A stretch of 64,000 nt of DNA from CAVUXJ01 sp963814975 (GCA_963814975.1 CAWFFB010000031.1:23000-86999); one strand, 5' to 3'. Numbered from the stretch's first letter, positions 19,113-27,931 are shown. Numbers and translations are program-made. Notes: generated by a model from the sequence alone, not told the origin.

Positions 19113-19204
19113 CGACTCGCGTCAGCCGCGGTGATGCCGTCGTCGCTTCGTACCCGTTCGATGCCGAGCGCGTGACCCGGTTCAGCGGAGTATCATCGTG
19201 CCCG

Positions 19205-19807
19205 ATGCATGATCGACAACCGGGTGAAATCCTGTTGACCGCCGCTCAGATCCAGGCCCGAGTCGTTGAGATGGCCAGCGAGATCCGGCGCGACGTTCCA
19301 GATGACGTGCACCTCGTGGCGGTGCTGAAAGGGGCCTTCATGTTCGTGGCCGATCTCGCGCGCCGTCTGGACGGCGAGGTCTCGCTCGATTTCATGGTGA
19401 TCTCGAGCTATGCGAAGGGCATATCCAGCTCGGGTGAAATCCGCCTTCAAAAGGACCTCGATGTCACGCTCAACGGCAAGAACGTGGTCGTCGTCGAGGA
19501 CATCGTCGACACCGGGCTCACGCTCGCGTATCTCCAGGGCATTCTACGCGCACGCCTCCCGAAGACACTTCGGACCGCCTGCCTTCTCAGCAAGCCCTCG
19601 CGGCGTCAGACCGACGTGCAGGTGGACTATGTCGGTTTCACGATCGAGGATCGTTTCGTTGTCGGATACGGTCTCGATTATGCCGAACGGTATCGCCATC
19701 TTCCCCACATATCCGTGATCGACCCCGAGATTCTATCGCCATCAGCTCAGCGTTCAGCTGTCAGCTCGCCGGGTGCTGATCGCCAGCTGAGATCTGACAG
19801 CGGATAG
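19205..19807 (+). CDS. hpt: Hypoxanthine phosphoribosyltransferase
   Basis: About 200 residues from ATG 19205, salvaging hypoxanthine/guanine to IMP/GMP with PRPP. Motifs: VLKGAFMFVADLARRL, FMVISSYAKGISSSGEIRL, the PRPP loop VVVVEDIVDTGLTL, and VDYVGFTIEDRFVVGYGLDY at the purine site. The natural end is near VIDPEI; about 25 further residues (SPSAQRSAVSSPG...) are encoded by an AGCTGA-type repeat that has run into the frame, so the C-terminal tail is repeat-derived. Leads the hpt-upp-citryl lyase row. Confidence 0.93.
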   Translation: MHDRQPGEILLTAAQIQARVVEMASEIRRDVPDDVHLVAVLKGAFMFVADLARRLDGEVSLDFMVISSYAKGISSSGEIRLQKDLDVTLNGKNVVVVEDIVDTGLTLAYLQGILRARLPKTLRTACLLSKPSRRQTDVQVDYVGFTIEDRFVVGYGLDYAERYRHLPHISVIDPEILSPSAQRSAVSSPGADRQLRSDSG

Positions 19808-19830
19808 CTGATGCTGAGAGCTGATCGCTT
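19743..19830. repeat. TCAGCT/AGCTGA repeat cluster, inverted halves
   Basis: A cluster of hexamer-like units. The left half carries TCAGCT units (ATCAGCTCAG, GTTCAGCTGTCAGCTC) and the right half the complementary AGCTGA form (CCAGCTGAGA, ATAGCTGATGCTGAGAGCTGATC), so the transcript can fold back on itself. It covers the last codons of hpt and the gap before upp. It may act as a terminator or processing hairpin between the two genes, or be a dispersed intergenic repeat. Confidence 0.55.
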
Positions 19831-19845
19831 CGTGTATATTGAGCC

Positions 19846-20475
19846 GTGCCGGTCCACCTCGTCGATCACCCGCTGGTGCACGACGCGCTCGTCGAGCTCC
19901 GCGACAAGCGGACCGCCCCCGATCACTTCCGCCGCGCGGCCGCCCGGATCAGCGTGCTGCTCGCGGCCGAAGCGCTGCGCGAGGTCGGCAGCACAGAGGT
20001 CACGGTGGAAACGCCCCTCGGCCCTGCCCCCGGCAGGACGATCACACGCGACGTCGTCGTCGTGCCGGTGTTGCGCGCCGGGCTGGGAATGCTCGACGCC
20101 GTGCTGACGCTCGTGCCGCATGCCCGCGTGGGACATATCGGCCTGCAGCGCGACGAGACAACGGCCGTGGCATCACAGTACTACGCGAGGTTTCCGGCCC
20201 GGCTGGCGTCCAGCTTCGTCCTCATGATCGATCCGATGCTCGCCACCGGCGGCAGCGCGGTGATGGCGCTCGACCTGCTCGGCCGCGCCGGCGCTCAAGC
20301 CGTCCGGGTGATCTGCATCGTCGCCGCCCCCGAGGGCATCGCCGCGGTACAACACCGTCATCCCGACGCGTCGATCTACGCCCCGGTCGTCGATCGGGGC
20401 CTCGACGAACGGAAGTTTATCGTGCCCGGGCTTGGCGATTTCGGCGATCGCCTCTACGGCACGTTCGAAGCGTGA
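19846..20475 (+). CDS. upp: Uracil phosphoribosyltransferase
   Basis: A 209-residue cytosolic enzyme making UMP from uracil and PRPP. It starts with GTG 19846. Family motifs are VVVPVLRAGLGMLDAVL, HIGLQRDETT (flexible loop), the PRPP-binding DPMLATGGSAVMALDLL, and the uracil-binding C terminus KFIVPGLGDFGDRLYGT. Length is normal. It follows hpt with a repeat-filled gap and is followed 15 bases later by the citryl-CoA lyase-like gene, so the three may be cotranscribed. Confidence 0.95.
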   Translation: MPVHLVDHPLVHDALVELRDKRTAPDHFRRAAARISVLLAAEALREVGSTEVTVETPLGPAPGRTITRDVVVVPVLRAGLGMLDAVLTLVPHARVGHIGLQRDETTAVASQYYARFPARLASSFVLMIDPMLATGGSAVMALDLLGRAGAQAVRVICIVAAPEGIAAVQHRHPDASIYAPVVDRGLDERKFIVPGLGDFGDRLYGTFEA

Positions 20476-20490
20476 AAGGAGGAACGCGCC

Positions 20491-21325
20491 ATGGCTCCGG
20501 TGAATGAGCGTCGCTCGCAGGGGCGCACGCTGACCGATCGCTGGCAGACGGCGCTCACCTCGATCGCGCCGAACACCATTCTGATCCGCGGGTATCCGGT
20601 GGACGAGATGATGGGGCGGCTGTCGTTCGCCGATGCCGTCTATCTCCTGCTCATGGGCGAGCTGCCCTCGCCGGCAATCGGGCGGATGTTGAACGCCGTG
20701 CTCGTGTCGTCGCTCGATCACGGCGTGACCCCGCCATCGACACTCGCGGCGCGGAACGTGGCGACCTCTGGGCGCGCCGCTCAAGGACTGCGTGGCGGCG
20801 GGCATCCTCGCCTTCGGCCGCCATCACGGCGGCGACATCGAGTCGTGCATGAAGTTTCTCGACGGTGGGCTCTCGCTCATGCGCTCAGGCCGCACCCTGC
20901 AGAAGTCGGCCGAGAGTCTGGTGGACGATTGCCTGCGTGAAGGTCAGACCCCACCGGGCTTCGGGCACCGGTTTCACACGCGCGACCCGCGAGCGGCGAG
21001 GCTGTTCCAGATGGCGCTCGAGCTCGAGCTCGAAGGGGAACACGTCCGGATGATCCGGGCCGTTGAACGGACGCTTGACGAGCGACAGGAGCAGCTGGGG
21101 CACCGCCTCCCCATCAACGTCGACGGTGCGATCGCAGCCATCTGCGCCGATCTCGGCTTCGAGTACGAGCTGGGGAACGCGATTTTCCTGATCTCCAGGC
21201 TGCCGGGGCTGATCGCCCACGCGCACGAAGAGCGCACGCGTCAAGCGCCGATGCGGCAGATTGATCCGAAGGACCACGACTACGACGGGTCGCAGACCCG
21301 CCGGCTGCCGGAGACGAGAAAGTAA
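20491..21325 (+). pseudogene. Citryl-CoA lyase/citrate synthase-like, one frameshift
   Basis: Two frames together give about 278 residues of a short citrate-synthase-fold protein of the citryl-CoA lyase type. The first (20491 to about 20775) has APNTILIRGYPVDEMMGRLS and DAVYLLLMGELP. The second, to 21325, has LKDCVAAGILAFGRHHGGDI, GQTPPGFGHRFHTRDPRA with the citrate-synthase-like GHR/H motif, and INVDGAIAAICADLGF. One extra base in TCTGGGCGCG near 20774 breaks the frame; removing it gives ATSGAPLKDCVAAG. GAAAGGAGG lies before the ATG. Proposed role is cleavage of citryl-CoA to acetyl-CoA and oxaloacetate. Possibly intact in vivo. Confidence 0.82.
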
Positions 21326-21335
21326 CGGGATGCGC

Positions 21336-22298
21336 TCAGGTAAGCGTTACCGCTGGATGAGCCATCAAGGCTGCGGTGTAGTACACCGCGTCCGCCGGCA
21401 GCTTCTCCGTCAGATAATCCCGATCCTTGAACGGGAACACGGGTCTCGGCTTCGAGTTGATGAACGCGGCGAGCTGCTGCGCCTCCTCGTCGGTCATGTT
21501 GCCGGGATCGAGGTACGGCATGGAATACCGGATCATGCCGGCAAGCGTGTAAATGCGCGCCGCACCGGCGCCGTCGTTCCACGACCCGGGTCCCCAGAGC
21601 GGCCCGGCCTTCTTGTCGCCGATCTCCACACCCTGGCCATCGGGGCCGTGACATGACACACAGCGATCGCTGTAGATCGCTTCACCTTTGCGCGGGTCCA
21701 GCTTCTCGACAGGGATCAGCGCGGAGGGTGCGATCGTATTCTGACCCCGCCACCACGGGTTCTTGCCAACCTCGCTGCCCTGCGATAGCCACGTCAAGTA
21801 TGCAGAGACGGCCAGCACTTCACGCGATGTCGGGGTCGGGAGATCCTCGGGGCTCAAGGTTCCCCCGGTGGTATTCTCGCTGCGAAGGAAGCACTCTGCG
21901 ATGCGATCACCGAGGCTGAACAGGCGGCCGGCGCGCCTGTTGTACTCGGGAAAGAGTCCCGCCACGCCGACCAGCGGCAGCGACTTCTCGCGCTGGCCCG
22001 CGTTCATATGGCAGTTGCTGCACGACATCCCGCCCGGAGCGAGATGAGGCACCTCTCGTGGCGTGTCCGTAAAAATCCTGAAACCGCGCCTGATCTCGTC
22101 CGAGAGCGGCAACGGCCCGAGCGAAGCGTCGTTGAGCGGGGTCTTCGGCAATTCCCAGGCGGCCGCCATGGTGGCGCTCGCGGCAATGAGGGGGCCGTTC
22201 ATCGCCGGACCGCTTGGTGTGTGCCGCCCGGGCGCGCCCGTGCACCCAACCGCCAGATGCGCGACGAGGATAAGGAACGTACGTGGTCTGGGCGTCAT
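21336..22298 (-). CDS. TsdA-like diheme cytochrome c lipoprotein
   Basis: About 320 residues from ATG 22298, chosen to give a lipoprotein-type signal (FLILVAHLAVGC). Two c-type heme sites, CSNCH (about 92-96) and CVSCH (about 225-229), plus DRIAECFLRSENTTGG between them match the thiosulfate dehydrogenase/SoxA-related diheme family. The second domain ends with MPYLDPGNMTDEEAQQLAAF, a cytochrome c fold with the axial Met. It would oxidise a sulfur compound, likely thiosulfate to tetrathionate, in the periplasm. It lies downstream of two YeeE/YedE genes on the same strand, which supports the sulfur role. Confidence 0.82.
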   Translation of the reverse strand: MTPRPRTFLILVAHLAVGCTGAPGRHTPSGPAMNGPLIAASATMAAAWELPKTPLNDASLGPLPLSDEIRRGFRIFTDTPREVPHLAPGGMSCSNCHMNAGQREKSLPLVGVAGLFPEYNRRAGRLFSLGDRIAECFLRSENTTGGTLSPEDLPTPTSREVLAVSAYLTWLSQGSEVGKNPWWRGQNTIAPSALIPVEKLDPRKGEAIYSDRCVSCHGPDGQGVEIGDKKAGPLWGPGSWNDGAGAARIYTLAGMIRYSMPYLDPGNMTDEEAQQLAAFINSKPRPVFPFKDRDYLTEKLPADAVYYTAALMAHPAVTLT

Positions 22299-22434
22299 AG
22301 GACCTCGCCGCTGGTTCCGTGGGCGGCAAGCGATGACATGACTGCCTGCGAGCCTAACACGCGCATGATTCTTCAGCCACTGACGAGTCGCGTCCCGCGG
22401 CACCGGTGAAGTCCGGCGGCTGAGGCCAGCGGGG

Positions 22435-22878
22435 TCAGCACTTGCCCGCTCCAGGCACGAGCGCAGGCAAACCGAAGGGACCCTGCACCCGCGAGTAAAT
22501 CGCTCCGAACAGCCCAGCGCCCGCGAGCGCGCCCGCCAGCGTTGCTGCCGCGTAGATCTTGCCTTCGCCGAGGTTCACGAAGATCGGCCCGGGGCACATG
22601 CCGGCCATCGACCAGCCGACGCCAAAGAGCAGCCCGCCGACTATGTTGCCCCGGTGCAGCGGCTTCACCTCAATCTCGAGCCGCCGCCCGCCCAGCGTCC
22701 GACCGTAGCGTTTGAGCAGCCAAAGTCCCGGCGCGGTGAGGGCGACGGCCGTGCCCATGATCCCATAGAGCTGGAATTGCTCGAACAGGAACATGCCCTG
22801 AATATAGTTGTAGTCGGCGGCTCCCGACCGACTCAAGATAAAGCCGAAGATCGTCCCAAGAAGAATATAAAGCAGCAT
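22435..22878 (-). CDS. YeeE/YedE-family transporter, C-terminal half
   Basis: A 147-residue membrane protein with four hydrophobic segments and the YeeE/YedE signature GVGWSMAGMCPGPIFVNLGEG, whose Cys is used in thiosulfate passage in characterised family members. It starts at ATG 22878, two bases after the stop of the preceding gene, which encodes the matching N-terminal half. This two-gene arrangement (DUF6691 plus YeeE) is common. The heterodimer is expected to import thiosulfate or a related sulfur ion. Followed after 136 bases by the TsdA-like cytochrome. Confidence 0.85.
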   Translation of the reverse strand: MLLYILLGTIFGFILSRSGAADYNYIQGMFLFEQFQLYGIMGTAVALTAPGLWLLKRYGRTLGGRRLEIEVKPLHRGNIVGGLLFGVGWSMAGMCPGPIFVNLGEGKIYAAATLAGALAGAGLFGAIYSRVQGPFGLPALVPGAGKC

Positions 22879-22880
22879 GG

Positions 22881-23396
22881 TCAGCCACGCCAGTCGAAGA
22901 TGACGCGGTATAGCAGGTGTGTCGTGACGATTCCGCCTGCCAGAAAGCTGACCGTCGTGATCAGGCTCGGCAGCTCGAGATTCGACAGGCCGAAGATGCC
23001 ATGGCCGCTGGTACATCCACCGCCGAGTCGAGTGCCGAATCCGATTAAGAGACCGCCGCCGAACATCCACGCCAGCTTGCCCGCGGGACCGAAGCCCAGC
23101 ACGTTGTCGAAGATGCCGAGGTTCCAGGTTGGCGCCCATCCGCCGCTCAAGACGGCCGACAGAAATCCGCCGAGGACGAGCCCGACGACGAACGGGACGC
23201 GCCACCTGCGGCCAGAGGTCACGGCGCCGCGCTGGAAATACGGCTGTGTGATGAGCAGGCTGCAGAAATCTTCGAGACTGGTCGAGATGCCGAGGCGGCG
23301 ATTGGCGAGGAACAACAGCGACAGCGTGACCGCCGCGATCCCCGCGCCTGCGGTCGCCCAATGGATGGGAGGCAGGTTGTTCAGGATAAGAGGCAT
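22881..23396 (-). CDS. YeeE/YedE-family transporter, N-terminal half
   Basis: A 171-residue inner-membrane protein from ATG 23396. It has about five hydrophobic helices and the motif FGTRLGGGCTSGHGIFGLS, the first Cys-containing re-entrant loop of YeeE/YedE sulfur transporters. It pairs with the next gene (2-base gap) to make the complete carrier. First gene of a three-gene sulfur unit with the TsdA-like cytochrome. The 90 bases upstream separate it from the PQQ-propeller gene on the same strand. Confidence 0.87.
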   Translation of the reverse strand: MPLILNNLPPIHWATAGAGIAAVTLSLLFLANRRLGISTSLEDFCSLLITQPYFQRGAVTSGRRWRVPFVVGLVLGGFLSAVLSGGWAPTWNLGIFDNVLGFGPAGKLAWMFGGGLLIGFGTRLGGGCTSGHGIFGLSNLELPSLITTVSFLAGGIVTTHLLYRVIFDWRG

Positions 23397-23485
23397 GGCA
23401 ACTCCAGACGTTTCGCTTACGAACACCACGAGTACGGCCGCATACCCCTGGACCGCGTCAGACGTGAGCGCCCGGCATTGACAGC

Positions 23486-24742
23486 TCAGTCCAAGCGCCA
23501 CAACGAAAGAGATGATAGATCTTTGACGAAGATCCGTTTTCCAGATATCGCCGGCTGGGCCCAGGTCGCGCTGTTTGCGACGCTGTAATGCTTGACGGGC
23601 TCGAACCCAGTCCGGCTGCTCCTGGCGACGATCAACTCGGCATCGTCGTTCAAAAAGAAAAGCAGGTCATCCCCCTTGACCAGTGCCGTGTTCGATGCTT
23701 GCCGCGGCCGGTCGAGCCACAGCACCTGACCAGTCGACGCATCGATGGCGAAGAACTGGCCCCGGTTCCGATGGGACAATCCGAATAACGCATCGCCGAC
23801 GACCACCGGGTTGCTCAGGAACATGGAGACATCCTGGGTTTCCCAGAGGACGTCGACGACCCACTTGCCTTCCCGCCTGATCGGTTTGAGCGCCATCACG
23901 CCCCTGTTGTGACCGCCAACGATGAGCGTCCCACGATAGAGGACTGGTGTGATGGCTTGAACAAACGGTGACGCCCAGGGGTGCTCCCACAGGACGGCAC
24001 CATCGGCGACCGAGATGCCGAGGATCGACTGCTGAGTCATCGCTATGACCTGCCGGTTTCCGTCCAGGTCCACGATAATCGGCGACGCATGGGTGAACTC
24101 GTTCTTCACCGTCCACTTGATACCGCCGGTATTCGACTCGAAGGCGGTCAGTGCGTCATAGCCATCAGCTTGAATAATGACGACGTCGTGATCTCCAACC
24201 GGTGAAGAGGCAGTGCCGAAGGCCGGTTGAACCGGCGGTGCAGGTTTCTGCCACACGATCTTTCCGCTCAATGCATCGAAGGACGAAATGGTCCCGCTGA
24301 TCCCAAGCGTGTACAGCTTTCCGTTGTGGAACAGCGGTGTCGCCTTGGGACCGTCGCCGTGGTCAAAGGTGCCCTCATACATCTCGTATGAAACCGGATA
24401 ATCTGTGCGCCAGACCGTTTTGCCGGTTTCCGCCTCGAGTGCCGTCATCCCCTCCTTGCCGTCGCGGCGCGTGAAGGCGTAGACGGTCTTGCCGACCACA
24501 ATCGGCGTCGCGTAACCCGCTCCGACCTCGACTTTCCATGCGAGCCTCAGGGTTTCGGGCCATGATTCCGGTTTCGCGAACGCGCTGGCTGCCCCGTCCC
24601 GGTTGCGGCCGCGCCACTGCGGATAATCTTGCTGGGAATCCTGGCCGATCACCGCTGCCGCAGCTCCTCCCAGCACAGCAATTGCAACACCCGCTGAGAG
24701 AACGCCTCGTGCGAGTGTTTCAGTTGATAGGTGGAGCGCCAT
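23486..24742 (-). CDS. Secreted PQQ-type beta-propeller protein
   Basis: A 418-residue exported protein with a signal peptide (VLSAGVAIAVLGGAAAAVIG). Repeated blades follow the outer-membrane-assembly/PQQ pattern: YPQWRGRNRDGAASAFAKPE, TALEAETGKTVWRTDYPV, FDALSGKIVWQKPAPPV, FAIDASTGQVLWLDRPRQ. The N-terminal WRG.NRDG is typical of acidobacterial and planctomycete propellers. No PQQ ligand residues can be confirmed, so it may be a scaffold rather than a dehydrogenase. Upstream of the sulfur unit on the same strand; functional link unproven. Confidence 0.83.
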   Translation of the reverse strand: MALHLSTETLARGVLSAGVAIAVLGGAAAAVIGQDSQQDYPQWRGRNRDGAASAFAKPESWPETLRLAWKVEVGAGYATPIVVGKTVYAFTRRDGKEGMTALEAETGKTVWRTDYPVSYEMYEGTFDHGDGPKATPLFHNGKLYTLGISGTISSFDALSGKIVWQKPAPPVQPAFGTASSPVGDHDVVIIQADGYDALTAFESNTGGIKWTVKNEFTHASPIIVDLDGNRQVIAMTQQSILGISVADGAVLWEHPWASPFVQAITPVLYRGTLIVGGHNRGVMALKPIRREGKWVVDVLWETQDVSMFLSNPVVVGDALFGLSHRNRGQFFAIDASTGQVLWLDRPRQASNTALVKGDDLLFFLNDDAELIVARSSRTGFEPVKHYSVANSATWAQPAISGKRIFVKDLSSLSLWRLD

Positions 24743-24809
24743 CAGTCACACTCCGGCAAGCCAACCGGTAGACCGGCCAGGAGAGCCCAACCAGCAGCCG
24801 ACGTGATAT

Positions 24810-25784
24810 TTACAACGACCGTGCAAATCCGTACAGGGTTGTCGGGTTCTCGACGAGAATGCGGTGGCGTGTCGCCTCGTCGGGCGCCCATTCGGACAGC
24901 AAGTCGAACAGCACCGCGTCGTTCGGTTTGCGATCGGGCGCTTCGCTCGGGTGCGGCCAGTCGCTTCCCCACACCATCCGCTCTGGGGCGGCCTTGACGA
25001 AGGCCTGCGCGATCGCGGTGGCATCCGGGTATGGTGGGCCGACCTTGGTATTCGAGTAGGCCCCGGAGAGCTTGACCCATGTGCGGCCCCGGTCGATGAG
25101 GCTCCGGATGATGCGATGGGACGGATGTGCGATGCCCGCCGGGAGCGGCGGATGTGCCATGTGATCGAACACTGTTTCCGACGGCAGCCGCCGCAGCAGG
25201 TCGGCCCACTCGACCACCTGCTGGCCCTCGACGTTGAACTGCACGTGCCAGCCGAGATCGGCGACGCGCTTCGATAGCGGTTCGACCATGTCGAGTTTGA
25301 CGACCGCCGCGGCCGGATCGGTGAGGCTGAAGCGGATCCCCCGGACGCCGGCGTCATGAAGTCGCTTCAACTCGGCATCTGTGACCGTCGGGTGGAGAAC
25401 GGCGACACCTCTGGCATTCGGCCCGAGCTGCGCGATTGCATCGACCGTCACCTGATTCTCCGTTGCGTAGTTACGGGGTGTCACGACGACGACCCGGGTC
25501 GTTCCGATCCGCCTTTGGAGCAATCGATACTGCGGCACGGCCGCATCCGTCGGAGGCACTCTCGGGCTCGGAACCATCCGAAACCGCGCCGGATCGTAAA
25601 TGTGCATGTGACAGTCGCAGGCGTTCGGCGGCGCCTTGAGCCTCGGCGACTCCGTCCCGACCGAATTGGACACCGCGACCTGGGCGTGGGTGTCGCGCGA
25701 TTGGAGGACACGGCCGGCGCTGAATACCGCGAGACCAGTCTTTCCGAGAAACGTCCGCCGCGTCATTCCCTCGTCGCTCTTCAT
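24810..25784 (-). CDS. Amidohydrolase (pyrone-dicarboxylate lactonase-like), Tat signal
   Basis: A 324-residue TIM-barrel hydrolase of the amidohydrolase-2/LigI type. A twin-arginine signal TRRTFLGKTGLAVFSAGR at residues 8-25 indicates export of the folded enzyme. The catalytic domain opens with NACDCHMHIYDPARF, has VFDHMAHPPLPAG, and ends with MVWGSDWPHPSEAP, whose Asp is the conserved general acid/base. LigI opens 2-pyrone-4,6-dicarboxylate lactone; the substrate here is unknown. Convergent neighbours give no clue. About 67 bases separate it from the propeller gene downstream. Confidence 0.87.
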   Translation of the reverse strand: MKSDEGMTRRTFLGKTGLAVFSAGRVLQSRDTHAQVAVSNSVGTESPRLKAPPNACDCHMHIYDPARFRMVPSPRVPPTDAAVPQYRLLQRRIGTTRVVVVTPRNYATENQVTVDAIAQLGPNARGVAVLHPTVTDAELKRLHDAGVRGIRFSLTDPAAAVVKLDMVEPLSKRVADLGWHVQFNVEGQQVVEWADLLRRLPSETVFDHMAHPPLPAGIAHPSHRIIRSLIDRGRTWVKLSGAYSNTKVGPPYPDATAIAQAFVKAAPERMVWGSDWPHPSEAPDRKPNDAVLFDLLSEWAPDEATRHRILVENPTTLYGFARSL

Positions 25785-25932
25785 GCGGTCCTCCGCTCAC
25801 AGGTCCGGTGGTTGGCGGTACTACAGCAAGACGGCTCCACCAGCAACCCGCCAAATGGGCCACGAACCACAGGCGGAATCGCAAAAACGGCCGGCGACGG
25901 CTCCATCTGACGTTGGGGAGCGAAGCCTGCGG

Positions 25933-26353
25933 TCACGCGTTACGCCGTCGCCGATCGATTCGCCAGCAGGAATTGTGGCGCACCATCCCGATGTGCGGAT
26001 AGTACATCTCGGCCTGCGGCGCCGCCAACAGGATCAGGCTCGTGTGAAGACCCGCAGCCAGATGCGTCCGGTGGATCAATTCCCGGCCTATGCCACGACG
26101 CTGAAAAGCCACGTCCACGGCCAAGTCCGACAAATAGGTGCAATAGCTGAAATCCGTAATCGCTCGAGACACACCAACCAGCAGCCCGTCGGGATTTCGT
26201 GCGGTGACGATGACGTCGGCATGGGCGAGCATGCCGGCGATCGTCTGTGAATCGTCGACCGGGGCGTCGCACGGCCAGAGTTGAGCGACGCAGGACGTCG
26301 ACAAACTCCTCGGCCCCGAGGTGCGGCTCACGGGAGTATTCGAAACGAGCCAA
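25933..26353 (-). pseudogene. GNAT N-acetyltransferase, one frameshift
   Basis: Two frames give a small GNAT protein of about 138 residues. The N part starts at TTG 26353 (EFVDVLRRSTLAVRRP) and, after one extra base in the CCGGGGCG run near 26259-26266, continues as VDDSQTIAGMLAHADVIVTA, YCTYLSDLAVDVAFQRRGIG and AAPQAEMYYPHIGM. The acetyl-CoA loop VAFQRRGIGREL is intact. Substrate unknown. Shares orientation with the phosphatase gene upstream. Likely functional if the extra base is an error. Confidence 0.75.
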
Positions 26354-26390
26354 CTTCTACGCGACCTCCTGTCAGCCGAACGCCTCGCTT

Positions 26391-27200
26391 TCAGGCGCGG
26401 CGGGCACATGATCTCAGTGGCCGCCGTCTGCCGCAAACCCAGTGACGTCGGAGTCGAGCACTTCGTAACGGGCGCTCTGAAATACCCGGCGATCGGGCAG
26501 TCGGTACTGCCGTCAGTACGCCATGTGAGATCGTGTCTATGCCGATCGTCCGTCCGACGATCATCGGTGCCGGCCATCCGTCCGCATTGAGGGCGGCATT
26601 GTTCCGGTGTCCGTACACGATAATCTCATCACCGTCGTACCCGTTGGGAAAGCTATCTGCGCCCCATATGAAGGCCTCGCGCGCTTGGGCCCGAACACGA
26701 GCGACGCGGGGATCCAGGCCCCCATGTGTGCAGACACAGTCCGCACTCTGATGGTAGAGACGTAAACTCTCGAAGAATCGAATGTGATCGTCGGGGATAC
26801 AGTCGAAGAACACCTCGTACGGCAGCGCACGGCTCCCCGCGTACACGTCGGCCACAGCATTCGATTTTGCCTCGCGCAACGTCCGGGCAGCCTCGACTGA
26901 GTAGCTTCGCATCGTGTCGAAGGCCTCCATACCAAGGAGCCACGAGTGACAGCGATAGTCGCGCAGCGTTTGAAGGAACCAGTCCTCGTGGTTCCCGAGC
27001 AGGCACACGACGTCTGCCTCGACATCCCGTTGAAACCCGAGAATCGCGTCCACGCAGCCTTTGCTGTCGGGGCCTCGGTCGATGTAGTCGCCCAGGAACA
27101 CGATGGTGTCCCCCGCGACGACCTCGCTCAGAATCTGGACGAGAATGTCATTGAGGGCAGGACGGTTGCCGTGGATATCACCGACTGCAATGGTGGCCAT
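26391..27200 (-). CDS. PPP-family metallophosphatase, frameshifted tail
   Basis: About 269 residues from ATG 27200. All PPP phosphatase motifs are present: GDIHGN (7-12), GDYIDRGPDS, GNHEDW, CTHGG and VYGHRN, giving a two-metal serine/threonine phosphatase or Ap4A-hydrolase-like enzyme. The core is intact. Near 26503-26507 one extra base (GGTAC) replaces the natural C terminus: the other frame reads RLPDRRVFQSARYEVLDSD and stops at 26414-26416. As given, the last about 35 residues are out of frame and Arg-rich. Stands alone on the minus strand beside the tRNA. Confidence 0.82.
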   Translation of the reverse strand: MATIAVGDIHGNRPALNDILVQILSEVVAGDTIVFLGDYIDRGPDSKGCVDAILGFQRDVEADVVCLLGNHEDWFLQTLRDYRCHSWLLGMEAFDTMRSYSVEAARTLREAKSNAVADVYAGSRALPYEVFFDCIPDDHIRFFESLRLYHQSADCVCTHGGLDPRVARVRAQAREAFIWGADSFPNGYDGDEIIVYGHRNNAALNADGWPAPMIVGRTIGIDTISHGVLTAVPTARSPGISERPLRSARLRRHWVCGRRRPLRSCARRA

Positions 27201-27500
27201 ATCAATTGACGCGCTGCAGACAGGCGTTGATGCGCAACGCTGTGACTCACTCCCGGCGGTCCGGACACCGGCTGCCTTCGACGGCCTTCCAGCATTCGCA
27301 AGTGTGCGACGTCCCATGGGGTTCCACTGTACCGAATTGCACAAGGGTCGGGCGATGGGGCGTACGCGTTTCGGTCAGCAGGATCTGGCCGGGCTGAGGA
27401 AGAATTTTGCCGTAGAAGTCACAATAACGACCACAAGCTGATAAAATCGTTCGTCAGCCTGAGGCGGAACGAGCGTAACCCTCAGTACAATCAATCACTT

Positions 27501-27574
27501 GGGCGCTTAGCTCAGTTGGTTAGAGCGCGTGCTTCACACGCACGAGGTCACTGGTTCGAGTCCAGTAGCGCCCA
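27501..27574 (+). tRNA. tRNA-Val (CAC)
   Basis: A 74-base cloverleaf: acceptor GGGCGCT pairs with AGCGCCC, D arm GCTC/GAGC, anticodon stem CGTGC/GCACG with loop TTCACAC (anticodon CAC, codon GUG), and T arm ACTGG-TTCGAGT-CCAGT. The CCA end is not encoded here (ATG follows), unlike the second copy of the 3' half at 51044-51090, which keeps CCA. This means the 3' part of the present gene was supplied by an integrated element. Confidence 0.95.
27531..27574 (+). repeat. attL, 44-bp direct repeat in tRNA-Val
   Basis: The last 44 bases of tRNA-Val, from the anticodon loop to the discriminator base, recur exactly at 51044-51087 in the same orientation. This is the classic footprint of a tyrosine-integrase island that enters a tRNA gene and restores it. 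The identity starts at GCTTCACAC, so crossover near the anticodon loop is likely. Confidence 0.88.
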
Positions 27575-27883
27575 TGTAATTAACAATAAACTGCTTTATT
27601 TCAGCAGCTTATGGCTACGCTCACAAGAGCGGCTTTGCTAGACGCTGGCGCTCTGGCTGTAGGGAGCGGCTAGGGCGTGGCGGAGCGGCGTCTGCGAGCG
27701 TTGACGGTCTGGGCGGCTGGGTGAGGCAGGTCGGAGCGTCGAACGTCGCGCGGAGGGCATTCTGACAGCATTGATGGGCACTCTCGGGGAGGCTATGAGG
27801 GCGATTGGGCGACTCACCGTTCACGCTGCTACAGCGAGAGCGGCGGATTGCACGGGGGAGCTTTTGACTGATTCTCGTTCACG

Positions 27884-27931
27884 AGATTTCTGCGCAGCTA
27901 GATTTCTGTGCTGACTAGATTTTCAGCGACT
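27884..27931 (+). repeat. Three tandem AGATTTCTG-like repeats
   Basis: Three abutting imperfect units: AGATTTCTGCGCAGCT (27884-27899), AGATTTCTGTGCTGACT (27900-27916) and AGATTTTCAGCGACT (27917-27931). They lie between attL and the excisionase gene and touch its 3' end. The position suits integrase arm-type or excisionase binding sites. Inference from layout only. Confidence 0.5.

Noticed and set aside
19743..19830. CRISPR-like array
   Set aside because: Units are six to eight bases, irregular and inverted, with no spacers of constant length and no cas genes anywhere in the window.
27575..27883. Possible cargo gene between tRNA-Val and the tandem repeats
   Set aside because: Only a 67-residue Pro/Arg-rich minus-strand frame; no start signal and no family.
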